Positions 35,029 through 42,777 of a stretch of 64,000 bases of DNA are shown piece after piece. Origin of the DNA: Mycobacterium seoulense (GTDB lineage: Bacteria; Actinomycetota; Actinomycetes; Mycobacteriales; Mycobacteriaceae); assembly GCF_010731595.1 (NCBI RefSeq), contig NZ_AP022582.1:3658001-3722000 (forward strand), written 5' to 3'. The position numbers and the translations under genes were made by a program. Within the stretch, counting starts at the first letter, position 1. Every line of letters begins with the position of its first letter. The notes below the pieces were generated by a model, which saw only the letters and a list, made by a program, of their open reading frames with translations, had not been told where the DNA came from and did no database searches.

Positions 35029-35676
35029 ATGATCGAGGTGAAGGCTGAGCCTTCAATTCGCGCCACACTGATCGGCGATGTGGTGGGGTCCCGACGTGCC
35101 GGCGACCGGCCCGCCCTGCATCGACGCGTGGCCTCCGCCCTGAGCCAGGTCGCGAACGACGCGATCGACCCGCCGTCCTTCACCGTGGGGGACGAGTTTC
35201 AGGGCAGCTACCCCACTCTCGGCGGTGCGATCGACGCAGCGTTGACCGTGCGCCTGTTACTCGTGCCCGATGTCGATGTCCGCTTCGGGCTTGGGTGGGG
35301 CGCGGTGACCGTCCTCGACGCCGACGCCGGCATCCAGGACGGTCCAGGGTGGTGGACCGCCCGGGAGGCCATCCAGCAGACGGCGAAGGCCCAGCGGCAG
35401 CCCGGCTTGGCGCTGGTGCGCACGACATTTCGGGCAGCCGCAGAGACGCGCACCGACATCCCCGCGGTCAACGCGGCGCTGATTTGTCGGGACCATCTGC
35501 TTGGATCGCTCGATGAGAGGTCGTTACGGATTGTGAGGGGATTGATGACCGGCCGGACCAAACGGGAACTCGCCGCTGCCGAGGGCATCAGCCCGTCGGC
35601 GGTCTCGCAGCGCGCGAGCCGCGACGGTTTGGATCTGATCGTCCTTGCCAGCCAATACCTTCGGGGCCTGCCGTGA
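35029..35676 (+). CDS. SatD-family protein with C-terminal helix-turn-helix
   Basis: A 215-residue protein of the SatD family. The N-terminal signature TLIGDVVGSRRAGDRPALHR (about residues 13-32) and TVGDEFQGSYPTLGGAIDAAL are typical. The last 50 residues (TGRTKRELAAAEGISPSAVS near 176-195) look like a sigma/LuxR-type helix-turn-helix. SatD was named for an acid-tolerance locus in streptococci; its chemistry is unknown. The GTG of the membrane gene overlaps its stop by 4 bp. The promoter appears leaderless. The HTH suggests self-regulation through the inverted repeat at the start codon. Confidence 0.8.
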   Translation: MIEVKAEPSIRATLIGDVVGSRRAGDRPALHRRVASALSQVANDAIDPPSFTVGDEFQGSYPTLGGAIDAALTVRLLLVPDVDVRFGLGWGAVTVLDADAGIQDGPGWWTAREAIQQTAKAQRQPGLALVRTTFRAAAETRTDIPAVNAALICRDHLLGSLDERSLRIVRGLMTGRTKRELAAAEGISPSAVSQRASRDGLDLIVLASQYLRGLP

Positions 35677-36413
35677 GCGCCGTCGCCGTCCTGCTCACGG
35701 CTCTCGGCATCGCCGACCTGTGTCGCCGGGCGGTCCGTGCGGCGTGGGTGCCGCTTGCGGTCGGGCCGGTTGTGGTGGCGGCGTTCTTGGCGCTGGGCGC
35801 GCTGTGGCATGCCGGCGACATCCCGCTGCTCGTCCTGGCTGCCGCGTCGGTGGTCGCATGGGAATGGCTCTGCGCGCGCAGCGAACGCAGCGGCGGCCAC
35901 CAGGCCGCGCCGCTGGCGGTGTTCGCCGCGACGCTGGCGCTCTTGACGTTGCTGTCCGGATGGTCGTCGACGGTCGACGGCGTCATCGCGCGGTGGGCGG
36001 GCTGGGTGCACCTGCCACTCAGCCATGTCACGCCCACCCGGTTGCTGATGATCGTCGGTGTGGTGCTGGTGCAGTTCGCGACCGCGAATCAGCTTGTGCG
36101 CCTGGTGCTCGGTTCAGTTGGAGCGGTGCGCCCGGCCGGTGAGCCGCAACCGTCGGACCGGCTCAAGGGCGGGCGGCTGCTGGGCCCCATGGAACGCCTG
36201 TTGATCCTCAGCCTGGGCGTCGGCGGCCAGGTGGCCGCCGCCAGCGCGGTCGTCGCCGCCAAGGGCATCATCCGATTTCCGGAGTTGAACGCCCAGAAGG
36301 GCCGCGACGGTGAGGTCGGCATCGACGAGGTGACCGAGTACTTCTTGGTCGGCAGCTTCGCCAGTTGGCTGTTGGCCCTCGGCGGGATCGGCCTGGTGCT
36401 GGCGACCCCGTGA
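35673..36413 (+). CDS. Multi-pass membrane protein paired with SatD
   Basis: A 246-residue integral membrane protein with about six hydrophobic segments (near 4-20, 28-45, 50-65, 82-98, 122-145, 180-200 and 225-245). The C-terminal part (GGRLLGPMERLLILSLGVGG, later AAKGIIRFPEL and EYFLVGSFASWLLAL) resembles DUF3307-type proteins often encoded beside SatD. The GTG overlaps the satD stop by 4 bp, so the two are coupled. The function is unknown; a membrane-associated stress or DNA-related module is only a guess. Confidence 0.75.
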   Translation: MSAVAVLLTALGIADLCRRAVRAAWVPLAVGPVVVAAFLALGALWHAGDIPLLVLAAASVVAWEWLCARSERSGGHQAAPLAVFAATLALLTLLSGWSSTVDGVIARWAGWVHLPLSHVTPTRLLMIVGVVLVQFATANQLVRLVLGSVGAVRPAGEPQPSDRLKGGRLLGPMERLLILSLGVGGQVAAASAVVAAKGIIRFPELNAQKGRDGEVGIDEVTEYFLVGSFASWLLALGGIGLVLATP

Positions 36414-36426
36414 TGGCGGGCAGACT

Positions 36427-36906
36427 GTGGGGGTGGCAGCCGCACCGGTAGCCCGGCACCTGCTTCGGGCCAAAGACCTCGTCGACGCGCGTTACTACGA
36501 GTCTCTGTCGGTCGCCGACCTGGCCGCGGCCGCAGGCCTTTCACCCGCTCACTTCAGTCGGCGCTTCAAGCAGACGTTCGGCGAGTCGCCGCACCAGTAC
36601 GTGCTGACGCGGCGGCTCGAACGAGCCGCCGCATTGCTGCGCACGACCGACTGGACGGTGGCCGCCGTTTGTATCGCCGTGGGTTGGGAAAGCGTCGGCT
36701 CGTTCACGACGAGTTTTCGCCGCATGTTCGGCGTGACGCCGCACGGCTATCGGGCTACCTTCCCGCCCGCCGAGCGCCACGTAAGAATTCCGCGCTGTGT
36801 CGCGCTGGCCTACGGGCGGCCGCAAAACCGCACGTTTCGAGAAGACGACGGACCTGCGAAATCCGTAGCGTCGACGCGAGACAACGGGAGTGAGGAGAAC
36901 CGATGA
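36427..36906 (+). CDS. AraC-type regulator consisting of the DNA-binding domain
   Basis: A 159-residue protein that is mainly one AraC DNA-binding domain (about residues 12-112): SVADLAAAAGLSPAHFSRRF for the first helix-turn-helix and VAAVCIAVGWESVGSFTTSF plus FGVTPHGYR for the second. There is no N-terminal effector domain; a 45-residue basic/acidic tail follows. The GTG at 36427 is taken as the start. Its stop overlaps the glyoxalase ATG by 4 bp, so it probably regulates that gene and itself. Confidence 0.82.
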   Translation: MGVAAAPVARHLLRAKDLVDARYYESLSVADLAAAAGLSPAHFSRRFKQTFGESPHQYVLTRRLERAAALLRTTDWTVAAVCIAVGWESVGSFTTSFRRMFGVTPHGYRATFPPAERHVRIPRCVALAYGRPQNRTFREDDGPAKSVASTRDNGSEENR

Positions 36907-37358
36907 TCACGATTGCAAACGCTCAGTTCTGGGTGCATGACCAAGACGCGGCGCTGGCTTTCTACACCAAGACCCTGGGTTGGGAGGTCCGGGCGGACGT
37001 GACGATGGAAGCGTGGCACTTCCGCTGGCTGTGCGTCGGTCCCGTCGGGCAGGACGGCGTCGGGCTGGTTCTCATGCCCGTTCCAGGGCCGCCGATGCTC
37101 GACGCCGCGGCCAGCGCGCAACTGACAGAGCTGGTGGCCAAGGGAGCCGGTGGCACCTTGTTCCTGGAGACCGACGACTGCCAAGCTGCCTACGACGAAT
37201 TGTCCGCTCGCGGAGTCGAATTCAATGATCCTCCCACCGTGCAGGCGTACGGTATCGACACTTCCTTCCGTGACCCGTCCGGCAACAACATTCGACTCAC
37301 CCAAGTACTCGAGTTCGATCCGGCACGCGGCCCCGCAGGACCTACAACCGCTCGATGA
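36903..37358 (+). CDS. VOC-superfamily (glyoxalase/bleomycin-resistance) protein
   Basis: A 151-residue single VOC-fold protein with two beta-alpha-beta-beta-beta modules. The N-terminal QFWVHDQDAALAFYTKTLGW and the C-terminal FRDPSGNNIRLTQ are the conserved halves. Possible metal ligands are the early histidine (H11) and a late glutamine or glutamate, not the full glyoxalase set. It is coupled to the AraC gene by a 4-bp overlap. The 3' end overlaps the convergent fadA6 gene by 17 bp. Confidence 0.8.
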   Translation: MITIANAQFWVHDQDAALAFYTKTLGWEVRADVTMEAWHFRWLCVGPVGQDGVGLVLMPVPGPPMLDAAASAQLTELVAKGAGGTLFLETDDCQAAYDELSARGVEFNDPPTVQAYGIDTSFRDPSGNNIRLTQVLEFDPARGPAGPTTAR

Positions 37359-38502
37359 TGGTCACGTTCGCGGTGCCGCCGCCCTCACACATCGTCTGCA
37401 GGCCATAGCGGCCACCGATGCGCTCGAGATTGTTGAGCATGGTGGCGAACAGCTTGGCGCCGGTGGCCCCGAGCGGGTGACCGAGGGCGATCGCGCCACC
37501 GTTGGGGTTCACCTTTTCCGGATCGGCCTTGATCTCCTTGAGCCACGCCATCACCACCGGCGCGAACGCCTCGTTGATCTCGACGGTGTCGATGTCGTCG
37601 ATGGACAGCCCGGTCTTGTCGAAGGCGTAGCGGGTGGCGGGGATGGGCCCGGTCAGCATGAACACCGGGTCGGCGGCGCGGGCACTGATGTGGTGGATGC
37701 GGGCCCGCGGGGTCAGGTTGTGGTCCTTGACCGCCTGCTCCGAAGCCAACAGCACCGCGCTGGCGCCGTCCGAGATCTGGCTGGCCATCGCCGCCGTCAA
37801 CCGGCCGCCCTCGACGAGCGTCTTCAGGCCGGCCATCTTCTCCAGCGACGACTCACGCGGACCCTCGTCGACCCGGAACGGCCCCGATTCCGTTTCGACG
37901 GTGATGATCTCGTTGTCGAAGTGACCGCCGCGGATCGCGGCGAACGCCCGCTCGTGGCTGGTCAGCGCGTACTGCTCCATCTCCTCGCGCGACAGGTTCC
38001 ACTTCTCGGCGATCAGCTCGGAGCCGCGGAACTGAGAGATCTCCTGGTCGCCGTAGCGGTGCAGCCACTGCTTGGACTCGTTGGTCGGCGAAGTGAACCC
38101 GAACTGCTCGCCCAAGGCCATCGCGGACGAGATCGGGATCTGGCTCATGTTCTGCACGCCGCCGGCCACGATGAGGTCGGCCGTTCCGGCCATGATCGCC
38201 TGCGCGCCAAAGGAAATCGCCTGCTGGCTGGAACCGCACTGACGGTCCACGGTGACGCCGGGAACCTCCTCGGGGTAGCCAGCGGCCAGCCACGACAGCC
38301 GGGCGATGTTGCCTGCCTGCGCACCGATGGCGTCGACGCAGCCGGCGATCACGTCGTCGACGGCGGCGGGGTCGACGTCGACCCGGTCGAGCAGTCCGCG
38401 CCACCCGAGGGCACCGAGGTCCACGGGGTGCACCCCGGCCAGCGATCCGTTGCGCTTGCCGATCGCGGTACGCACAGCGTCAATGACGTACGCCTCAGCC
38501 AT
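37342..38502 (-). CDS. fadA6: C/D-ring thiolase FadA6
   Basis: A 386-residue acetyl-CoA-acetyltransferase-type thiolase. FadA6 cleaves the 3-oxo CoA product after ring opening in the KstR2 pathway. The nucleophile motif is [12 protein letters not shown] (about residues 85-96), the histidine motif is GHPLGATGAK, and the C-terminal cysteine lies in MCEGGGTANV. The ATG at 38500-38502 gives MAEAYVIDAVRTAIG, the exact family start and length. The Shine-Dalgarno GAGGAGGAG comes from a repeat element at 38509-38539. Confidence 0.94.
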   Translation of the reverse strand: MAEAYVIDAVRTAIGKRNGSLAGVHPVDLGALGWRGLLDRVDVDPAAVDDVIAGCVDAIGAQAGNIARLSWLAAGYPEEVPGVTVDRQCGSSQQAISFGAQAIMAGTADLIVAGGVQNMSQIPISSAMALGEQFGFTSPTNESKQWLHRYGDQEISQFRGSELIAEKWNLSREEMEQYALTSHERAFAAIRGGHFDNEIITVETESGPFRVDEGPRESSLEKMAGLKTLVEGGRLTAAMASQISDGASAVLLASEQAVKDHNLTPRARIHHISARAADPVFMLTGPIPATRYAFDKTGLSIDDIDTVEINEAFAPVVMAWLKEIKADPEKVNPNGGAIALGHPLGATGAKLFATMLNNLERIGGRYGLQTMCEGGGTANVTIIERL

Positions 38503-38508
38503 AGTGTC

Positions 38509-38539
38509 GCTCCTCCTCATCGCTTCTCTCTGCATCGTC
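38509..38539 (-). repeat. SD-bearing repeat element in front of fadA6
   Basis: On the minus strand the element reads GACGATGC, a short middle, then GAAGCGATGAGGAGGAGC. It matches the outer parts of the element before hsaD (54747-54801), but here the GC-rich hairpin filler is missing. Its GAGGAGGAG lies 7 bp from the fadA6 ATG and serves as the ribosome-binding site. The rest of the short gap to kstR2 has no other feature. Confidence 0.7.
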
Positions 38540-38556
38540 GCCGACACGAGCCATCT

Positions 38557-39156
38557 TCAGACTCCTTTGGTAATCCCACCAAGGACGATGGCGAGATATT
38601 GCTGACCCACCTGCTGAGCTGTCAGCGGTCCGCCGGGTTGATACCAGCGCACCGACACCCAGGTGGTGTCACGAATGAAACGGTAGACGAGGTCGACGTT
38701 GAGGTCGGGCTGGAAGTACCCCTCGTCGATGCCCTGGTTGATCACCTCGACCCACATCTTGCGTTGCTGGCGGTTCATGTCCTCGATGTAGGAGAACCGG
38801 GGCTGCGCCAACAACCGTTGGGCTTCGTCCTGATAGATGACGACCTGCGCGTGCCGGTGCTCGATCGCCTCGAACGACGCCATGAACAATCCCTTGAGCC
38901 GCTCCAGCGGGTTGGCCTCGCGGTCGACGATCTCGCGGTAGCGCGCGAACAGCCAGTCCAAAAAGCTGCGCAGCAGCTCGTCGACCATCTCCTCCTTGGA
39001 GGAGAAGTGGTGATAGAGGCTCCCGGACAGGATGCCCGCGCTGTCGGCGATGTCGCGCACGGTGGTGGCGCGCAGGCCGCGCTCGGCGAACATCGTCGCG
39101 GCGAGTTCCAACAACTCGTCGCGGCGGCTGTTCGCCTGACCGGCCACTCGGTCCAT
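38557..39156 (-). CDS. kstR2: TetR-family regulator KstR2
   Basis: A 199-residue TetR repressor (about 200 in the known protein) that controls the HIP (C/D-ring) genes and binds the HIP-CoA thioester. The N-terminal helix-turn-helix covers about residues 10-55: RRDELLELAATMFAERGLRA, then VRDIADSAGILSGSLYHHFSSK. The rest is the all-helical ligand domain. The ATG at 39154-39156 is 16 bp from a KstR2 operator, so it should repress itself. Confidence 0.95.
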   Translation of the reverse strand: MDRVAGQANSRRDELLELAATMFAERGLRATTVRDIADSAGILSGSLYHHFSSKEEMVDELLRSFLDWLFARYREIVDREANPLERLKGLFMASFEAIEHRHAQVVIYQDEAQRLLAQPRFSYIEDMNRQQRKMWVEVINQGIDEGYFQPDLNVDLVYRFIRDTTWVSVRWYQPGGPLTAQQVGQQYLAIVLGGITKGV

Positions 39157-39171
39157 CCGATCAGAGTATCA

Positions 39172-39185
39172 ACCAAGCGCTTGCT
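39172..39185. promoter_or_regulatory. KstR2 operator for kstR2
   Basis: ACCAAGCGCTTGCT matches AnCAAGnnCTTGnT. It is 15 bp upstream of the kstR2 ATG and 15 bp beyond the ipdF stop, which supports a self-repressed promoter for kstR2-fadA6. Confidence 0.85.
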
Positions 39186-39200
39186 TGGCCACCTCGCCAC

Positions 39201-39989
39201 TCAGGGATGCTGGCTGGAGACCGAGATGACCTCGCCGGTCAGATAGCTGGAGTAGTCGCTGGCCAGGAACGCGATGGTGGCCGCCACCTCCCACGGCTCG
39301 GCGGCCCGGCCGAACGCTTCGCCGGCCGACAGCCGGTCGAGCAGGTCGGCCGAGGTCGTCTTGTCCAGGAACTTGTGACGCGCGATGCTCGGGGACACCG
39401 CGTTGATCCGCACCCCGTACTCGACGGCTTCGATTGCGCTGCAACGGGTCAACGCCATCACCCCCGCTTTGGCCGCCGCATAGTGCGACTGCGAGTGCTG
39501 GGCCCGCCAGCCCAGCACGCTGGCGTTGTTGACGATGACGCCGCCGTGGTCGGCCTCACGGAAGTAGCCCAGCGCCGCCCGGGTGGCCCGGAACACCGAT
39601 GACAGCGTCACGTCCAGCACGCGGTCCCACTCGTCGTCGGTCATGTCGACCACCGGCGTCTGACCACCCAGCCCGGCGTTGTTGACCAACACGTCGAGCC
39701 GGCCCATCCGGGCGGTGGTCGAGGCGATCAGCGCGTCGACCTGCGCCGTGGACGTCACGTCGCACAGCACGCTCTCGACGCGACCCAGGCCCAGCGCGGA
39801 CAGTTCGTCGGCGGTCTCCCCCAGCCGTCGTTCGTGGTGGTCGGACACCACCACGTCGGCTCCCTCCACCAACGCCCGTCGCGCCGTGGCCGATCCGATG
39901 CCGGTGCCGGCCGCCGCGGTCACGACGACCACCTTGCCTTGCAGAAGCCCGTGTCCGGCAACCTCTTTCGGAGCTTCGGACAGGCTCAT
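39201..39989 (-). CDS. ipdF: Short-chain dehydrogenase IpdF (Rv3559c-type)
   Basis: A 262-residue SDR that oxidises the 5-hydroxy group of the HIP-CoA intermediate. The cofactor motif TAAAGTGIGSATAR is at about residues 24-37, NNAGLGGQTPV follows, and the catalytic triad is in NNASVLGWRAQHSQSHYAAAK. The ATG at 39987-39989 overlaps the fadE30 stop by 4 bp. It is part of the fadE30-ipdF operon behind the KstR2 operator at 41152-41165. Confidence 0.92.
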   Translation of the reverse strand: MSLSEAPKEVAGHGLLQGKVVVVTAAAGTGIGSATARRALVEGADVVVSDHHERRLGETADELSALGLGRVESVLCDVTSTAQVDALIASTTARMGRLDVLVNNAGLGGQTPVVDMTDDEWDRVLDVTLSSVFRATRAALGYFREADHGGVIVNNASVLGWRAQHSQSHYAAAKAGVMALTRCSAIEAVEYGVRINAVSPSIARHKFLDKTTSADLLDRLSAGEAFGRAAEPWEVAATIAFLASDYSSYLTGEVISVSSQHP

Positions 39990-41134
39990 CCTTTTACCTC
40001 CCGGGGCAGGCCGAGCACCCGCTCGGCGATGATGTTGCGCTGGATCTCGTTGGAGCCGCCGTAGATGGTGTCGGCGCGGGTGAACAGGAAAAGCCGCTGC
40101 CACTCGTCGAATTCTCCGTCGGACAACGCCATCCCCGGCTTGCCGATGACGTCCATCGCCAGCTCGCCCAGATCGCGATGCCAGTTGGCCCACAACAGCT
40201 TCGACACGTTGTCCTGGCCGGGCTGCTCGACGTCCATGGTGGCCAGCGCATACGAACGCATCGCGCGGAGCCCCGTCCACGCCCGCGTCAGGCGCTGCCG
40301 GATGAGGGGATCCTCCGCGGCGCCGTTGCGCTGCGCGAGCTCCGCCAGATTGGAAAGCTCACGGGCGTAGCGGATTTGCTGCCCCAGTGTCGAGACCCCG
40401 CGCTCGAAGGTCAGCGTGCCCATCGCGACGCGCCAACCGTCGCCCGGCTGCCCGACCACCAGGCCGGCCTCGGTGCGGGCGTCGTCGAAGAACACCTCGT
40501 TGAACTCCGCGGTGCCGGTGATCTGCACGATCGGCCGGACCTGCACACCCGGTTGGTCCAGCGGCACCAGCAGGTAGGACAGCCCGGCATGGCGCTTGGA
40601 GCCCTTTTCGGTGCGGGCTACCACGAAGCACCACTGCGACAGGTGCGCCAGCGACGTCCACACCTTCTGGCCGTTGATCACCCACTGGTCGCCGTCGAGT
40701 TCGGCGGTGGTGGACACGTTGGCCAGATCGCTGCCGGCGCCGGGCTCGGAGTAGCCCTGGCACCACAGCTCGGTGACGTCGAGGATTTTCGGCAGGAAGC
40801 GCTGCTGCTGCTCGGGCGTGCCGAAGGCGATCAGCGTGGGGCCGAGCAGCTCCTCGCCGAAATGATTGACCTTGTCGGGGGCGTCGGCGCGCGCGTACTC
40901 CTCGTAGAACGCGACGCGGTGCGCGGTCGACAGCCCGCGGCCCCCGTGTTCCACCGGCCAGCCCAGGCAGGTCAGCCCCGCTTTGGCGAGGTGCTGATTC
41001 CACGCCCGGCGCTCTTCGAACGCCTCGTGCTCGCGTCCCGGTCCGCCCAGGCCCTTGAGGGCTGCGAATTCGCCGACCAGATTGTCGGCGAGCCACTGGC
41101 GGACCTCCGCCCGGAACTCCTCGACGTCCTGCAT
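39986..41134 (-). CDS. fadE30: HIP-CoA acyl-CoA dehydrogenase FadE30
   Basis: A 382-residue acyl-CoA dehydrogenase acting on HIP-CoA early in C/D-ring catabolism. Typical segments are LWCQGYSEPGAGSDLANVST (about residues 116-135), VINGQKVWTSLAHLSQWCF and the C-terminal IYGGSNEIQRNIIAERVLGLP. The ATG at 41132-41134 lies 17 bp from the KstR2 operator. A neighbouring repeat element sits across the divergent promoter, on the fadD3 side. Confidence 0.93.
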   Translation of the reverse strand: MQDVEEFRAEVRQWLADNLVGEFAALKGLGGPGREHEAFEERRAWNQHLAKAGLTCLGWPVEHGGRGLSTAHRVAFYEEYARADAPDKVNHFGEELLGPTLIAFGTPEQQQRFLPKILDVTELWCQGYSEPGAGSDLANVSTTAELDGDQWVINGQKVWTSLAHLSQWCFVVARTEKGSKRHAGLSYLLVPLDQPGVQVRPIVQITGTAEFNEVFFDDARTEAGLVVGQPGDGWRVAMGTLTFERGVSTLGQQIRYARELSNLAELAQRNGAAEDPLIRQRLTRAWTGLRAMRSYALATMDVEQPGQDNVSKLLWANWHRDLGELAMDVIGKPGMALSDGEFDEWQRLFLFTRADTIYGGSNEIQRNIIAERVLGLPREVKG

Positions 41135-41151
41135 GCCCTGTAGGCTAACCT

Positions 41152-41165
41152 ACCAAGCACTTGCT
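41152..41165. promoter_or_regulatory. KstR2 operator between fadE30 and fadD3
   Basis: ACCAAGCACTTGCT matches AnCAAGnnCTTGnT. It is 17 bp from the fadE30 ATG and 75 bp from the fadD3 ATG, and can control both divergent operons. Confidence 0.86.
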
Positions 41166-41178
41166 TTGTCGGCTCGGT

Positions 41179-41213
41179 GACGATGCGCGCCGCGCAGCGG
41201 CGCGAGGAGGAGC
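41179..41213 (+). repeat. SD-bearing repeat element upstream of fadD3
   Basis: The element opens with GACGATGC and closes with GAGGAGGAGC, as in the elements before fadA6 and hsaD, but the middle is a different hairpin, GCGCCGC-GCA-GCGGCGC. An outer inverted repeat (GCTCGG at 41172-41177, CCGAGC at 41213-41218) surrounds it. The fadD3 ATG is 28 bp beyond the end and has its own GTAGGAG, so this copy is in the leader, not at the start codon. Confidence 0.6.
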
Positions 41214-41240
41214 CGAGCAATCCAGGTAGGAGCAGTCTCG

Positions 41241-42776
41241 ATGACCGGCGATGTCCGCACCATTCCCGCGGCGCTGGACCGTTTGGCGAGTCAGTCTCCG
41301 GACCACGACGCGCTGATCACCGACGAGCGGACCTTCACGGCGGCCGAACTGCGCGACGAGGTGCGCCGGGCGGCCGCCGCGCTGATCGCGCTGGGCGTCG
41401 AGCCCGGTGACCGCGTGGCCATCTGGTCGCCGAACACCTGGCACTGGGTGGTGGCCTGCCTGGCGATCCACCACGCGGGCGCGGCCATGGTGCCCCTGAA
41501 CACCCGCTATACCGCCGAGGAAGCCGGCGACATCCTGGCCCGCACCCGTGCGCCCGTGCTGTTCGGGATGGGGCGATTCGTCGGCCACGATCGCGTCGCC
41601 GACCTTGATCGCGGCGCCCTGCCCGCGCTGCGGCACGTCGTCCGAATCCCGATCGAGTCGCGGGACGGAACCTGGGACGACTTCGTCGCCCACGGCACCG
41701 ACCTCGATGCGGTCACCGCCCGCGCCGCCGCCGTCACACCCGACGACGTGAGCGACATCCTGTTCACCTCGGGTACCACCGGCCGCAGCAAAGGTGTGCT
41801 CTGCGCGCACCGGCAGTCGCTGTCGGCGTCGGCGTCGTGGGCCGCCAACGGCAAGATCACCAGCGACGACCGCTACCTGTGCATCAACCCGTTCTTCCAC
41901 AACTTCGGTTACAAGGCCGGGATCCTGGCCTGCCTGCAGACGGGCGCGACGCTGATCCCGCACCTGACCTTCGACCCGCTGCGCGCGCTGCAGGCGATCG
42001 AGCGGCACCGCATCACCGTGTTGCCCGGGCCGCCCACCATCTACCAGACGCTGCTGGACCACCCGCAGCGCCGCGACTACGACCTGAGCTCGCTGCGGTT
42101 CGCGGTGACGGGGGCGGCCACCGTGCCCGTGGTGTTGGTCGAGCGCATGCAATCCGAGCTCGACATCGACATCGTGCTGACCGCCTACGGGCTGACCGAG
42201 GCCAACGGCATGGGCACCATGTGCCGCCCCGAGGATGACGCGGTCACCGTCGCGACCACCTGCGGGCGCCCGTTCGCCGATTTCGAATTGCGCATCGACG
42301 CAAGCACTCCCGGCGAGGCGGGTGAGGTGTTGCTGCGCGGCCCGAACGTGATGCTGGGTTACCTCGACGACCCGGCCGCGACGGCGGCCGCCGTCGACGC
42401 GGACGGCTGGCTGCACACCGGTGACATCGGCGCCGTCGACGCGGCCGGCAACCTGCGCATCACCGACCGGCTCAAGGACATGTACATCTGCGGCGGATTC
42501 AACGTCTACCCCGCCGAGGTCGAGCAGGTGCTGGCCCGGATGCAGGGGGTGGCCGACGCGGCGGTGATCGGCGTTCCCGACGAGCGGCTCGGCGAGGTCG
42601 GCCGCGCGTTCGTGGTGGCCCGGCCCGGTGCCGACCTGGACGAGCAATCCGTGATCGCCTACACCCGTGAGCATCTGGCGAACTTCAAGGCGCCGCGGTC
42701 GGTGCGGTTCGTCGACGCCTTGCCGCGCAATCCGGGCGGCAAGGTGGTCAAACCACAACTGCGAGAGTGGACCTGA
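41241..42776 (+). CDS. fadD3: HIP-CoA synthetase FadD3
   Basis: A 511-residue acyl-CoA synthetase (507 in the known enzyme) that activates the two-ring propanoate HIP with ATP and CoA. Its product is the KstR2 inducer. The AMP/ATP loop is LFTSGTTGRSKGVL (about residues 174-187), the adenylate motif YGLTEANGMGTM, and the C-terminal hinge/lysine region DRLKDMYICGGFNVYPAEVE with the catalytic lysine near NPGGKVVKPQL. The ATG at 41241 follows GTAGGAG. The next gene begins 1 bp after the stop. Confidence 0.94.
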   Translation: MTGDVRTIPAALDRLASQSPDHDALITDERTFTAAELRDEVRRAAAALIALGVEPGDRVAIWSPNTWHWVVACLAIHHAGAAMVPLNTRYTAEEAGDILARTRAPVLFGMGRFVGHDRVADLDRGALPALRHVVRIPIESRDGTWDDFVAHGTDLDAVTARAAAVTPDDVSDILFTSGTTGRSKGVLCAHRQSLSASASWAANGKITSDDRYLCINPFFHNFGYKAGILACLQTGATLIPHLTFDPLRALQAIERHRITVLPGPPTIYQTLLDHPQRRDYDLSSLRFAVTGAATVPVVLVERMQSELDIDIVLTAYGLTEANGMGTMCRPEDDAVTVATTCGRPFADFELRIDASTPGEAGEVLLRGPNVMLGYLDDPAATAAAVDADGWLHTGDIGAVDAAGNLRITDRLKDMYICGGFNVYPAEVEQVLARMQGVADAAVIGVPDERLGEVGRAFVVARPGADLDEQSVIAYTREHLANFKAPRSVRFVDALPRNPGGKVVKPQLREWT

Positions 42777-42777
42777 A

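Noticed and set aside
42667..42777. FadE31 starting at the ATG within fadD3
   Set aside because: This would overlap fadD3 by more than 100 bp and adds residues unlike any dehydrogenase; the TTG at 42778 gives the exact family length.
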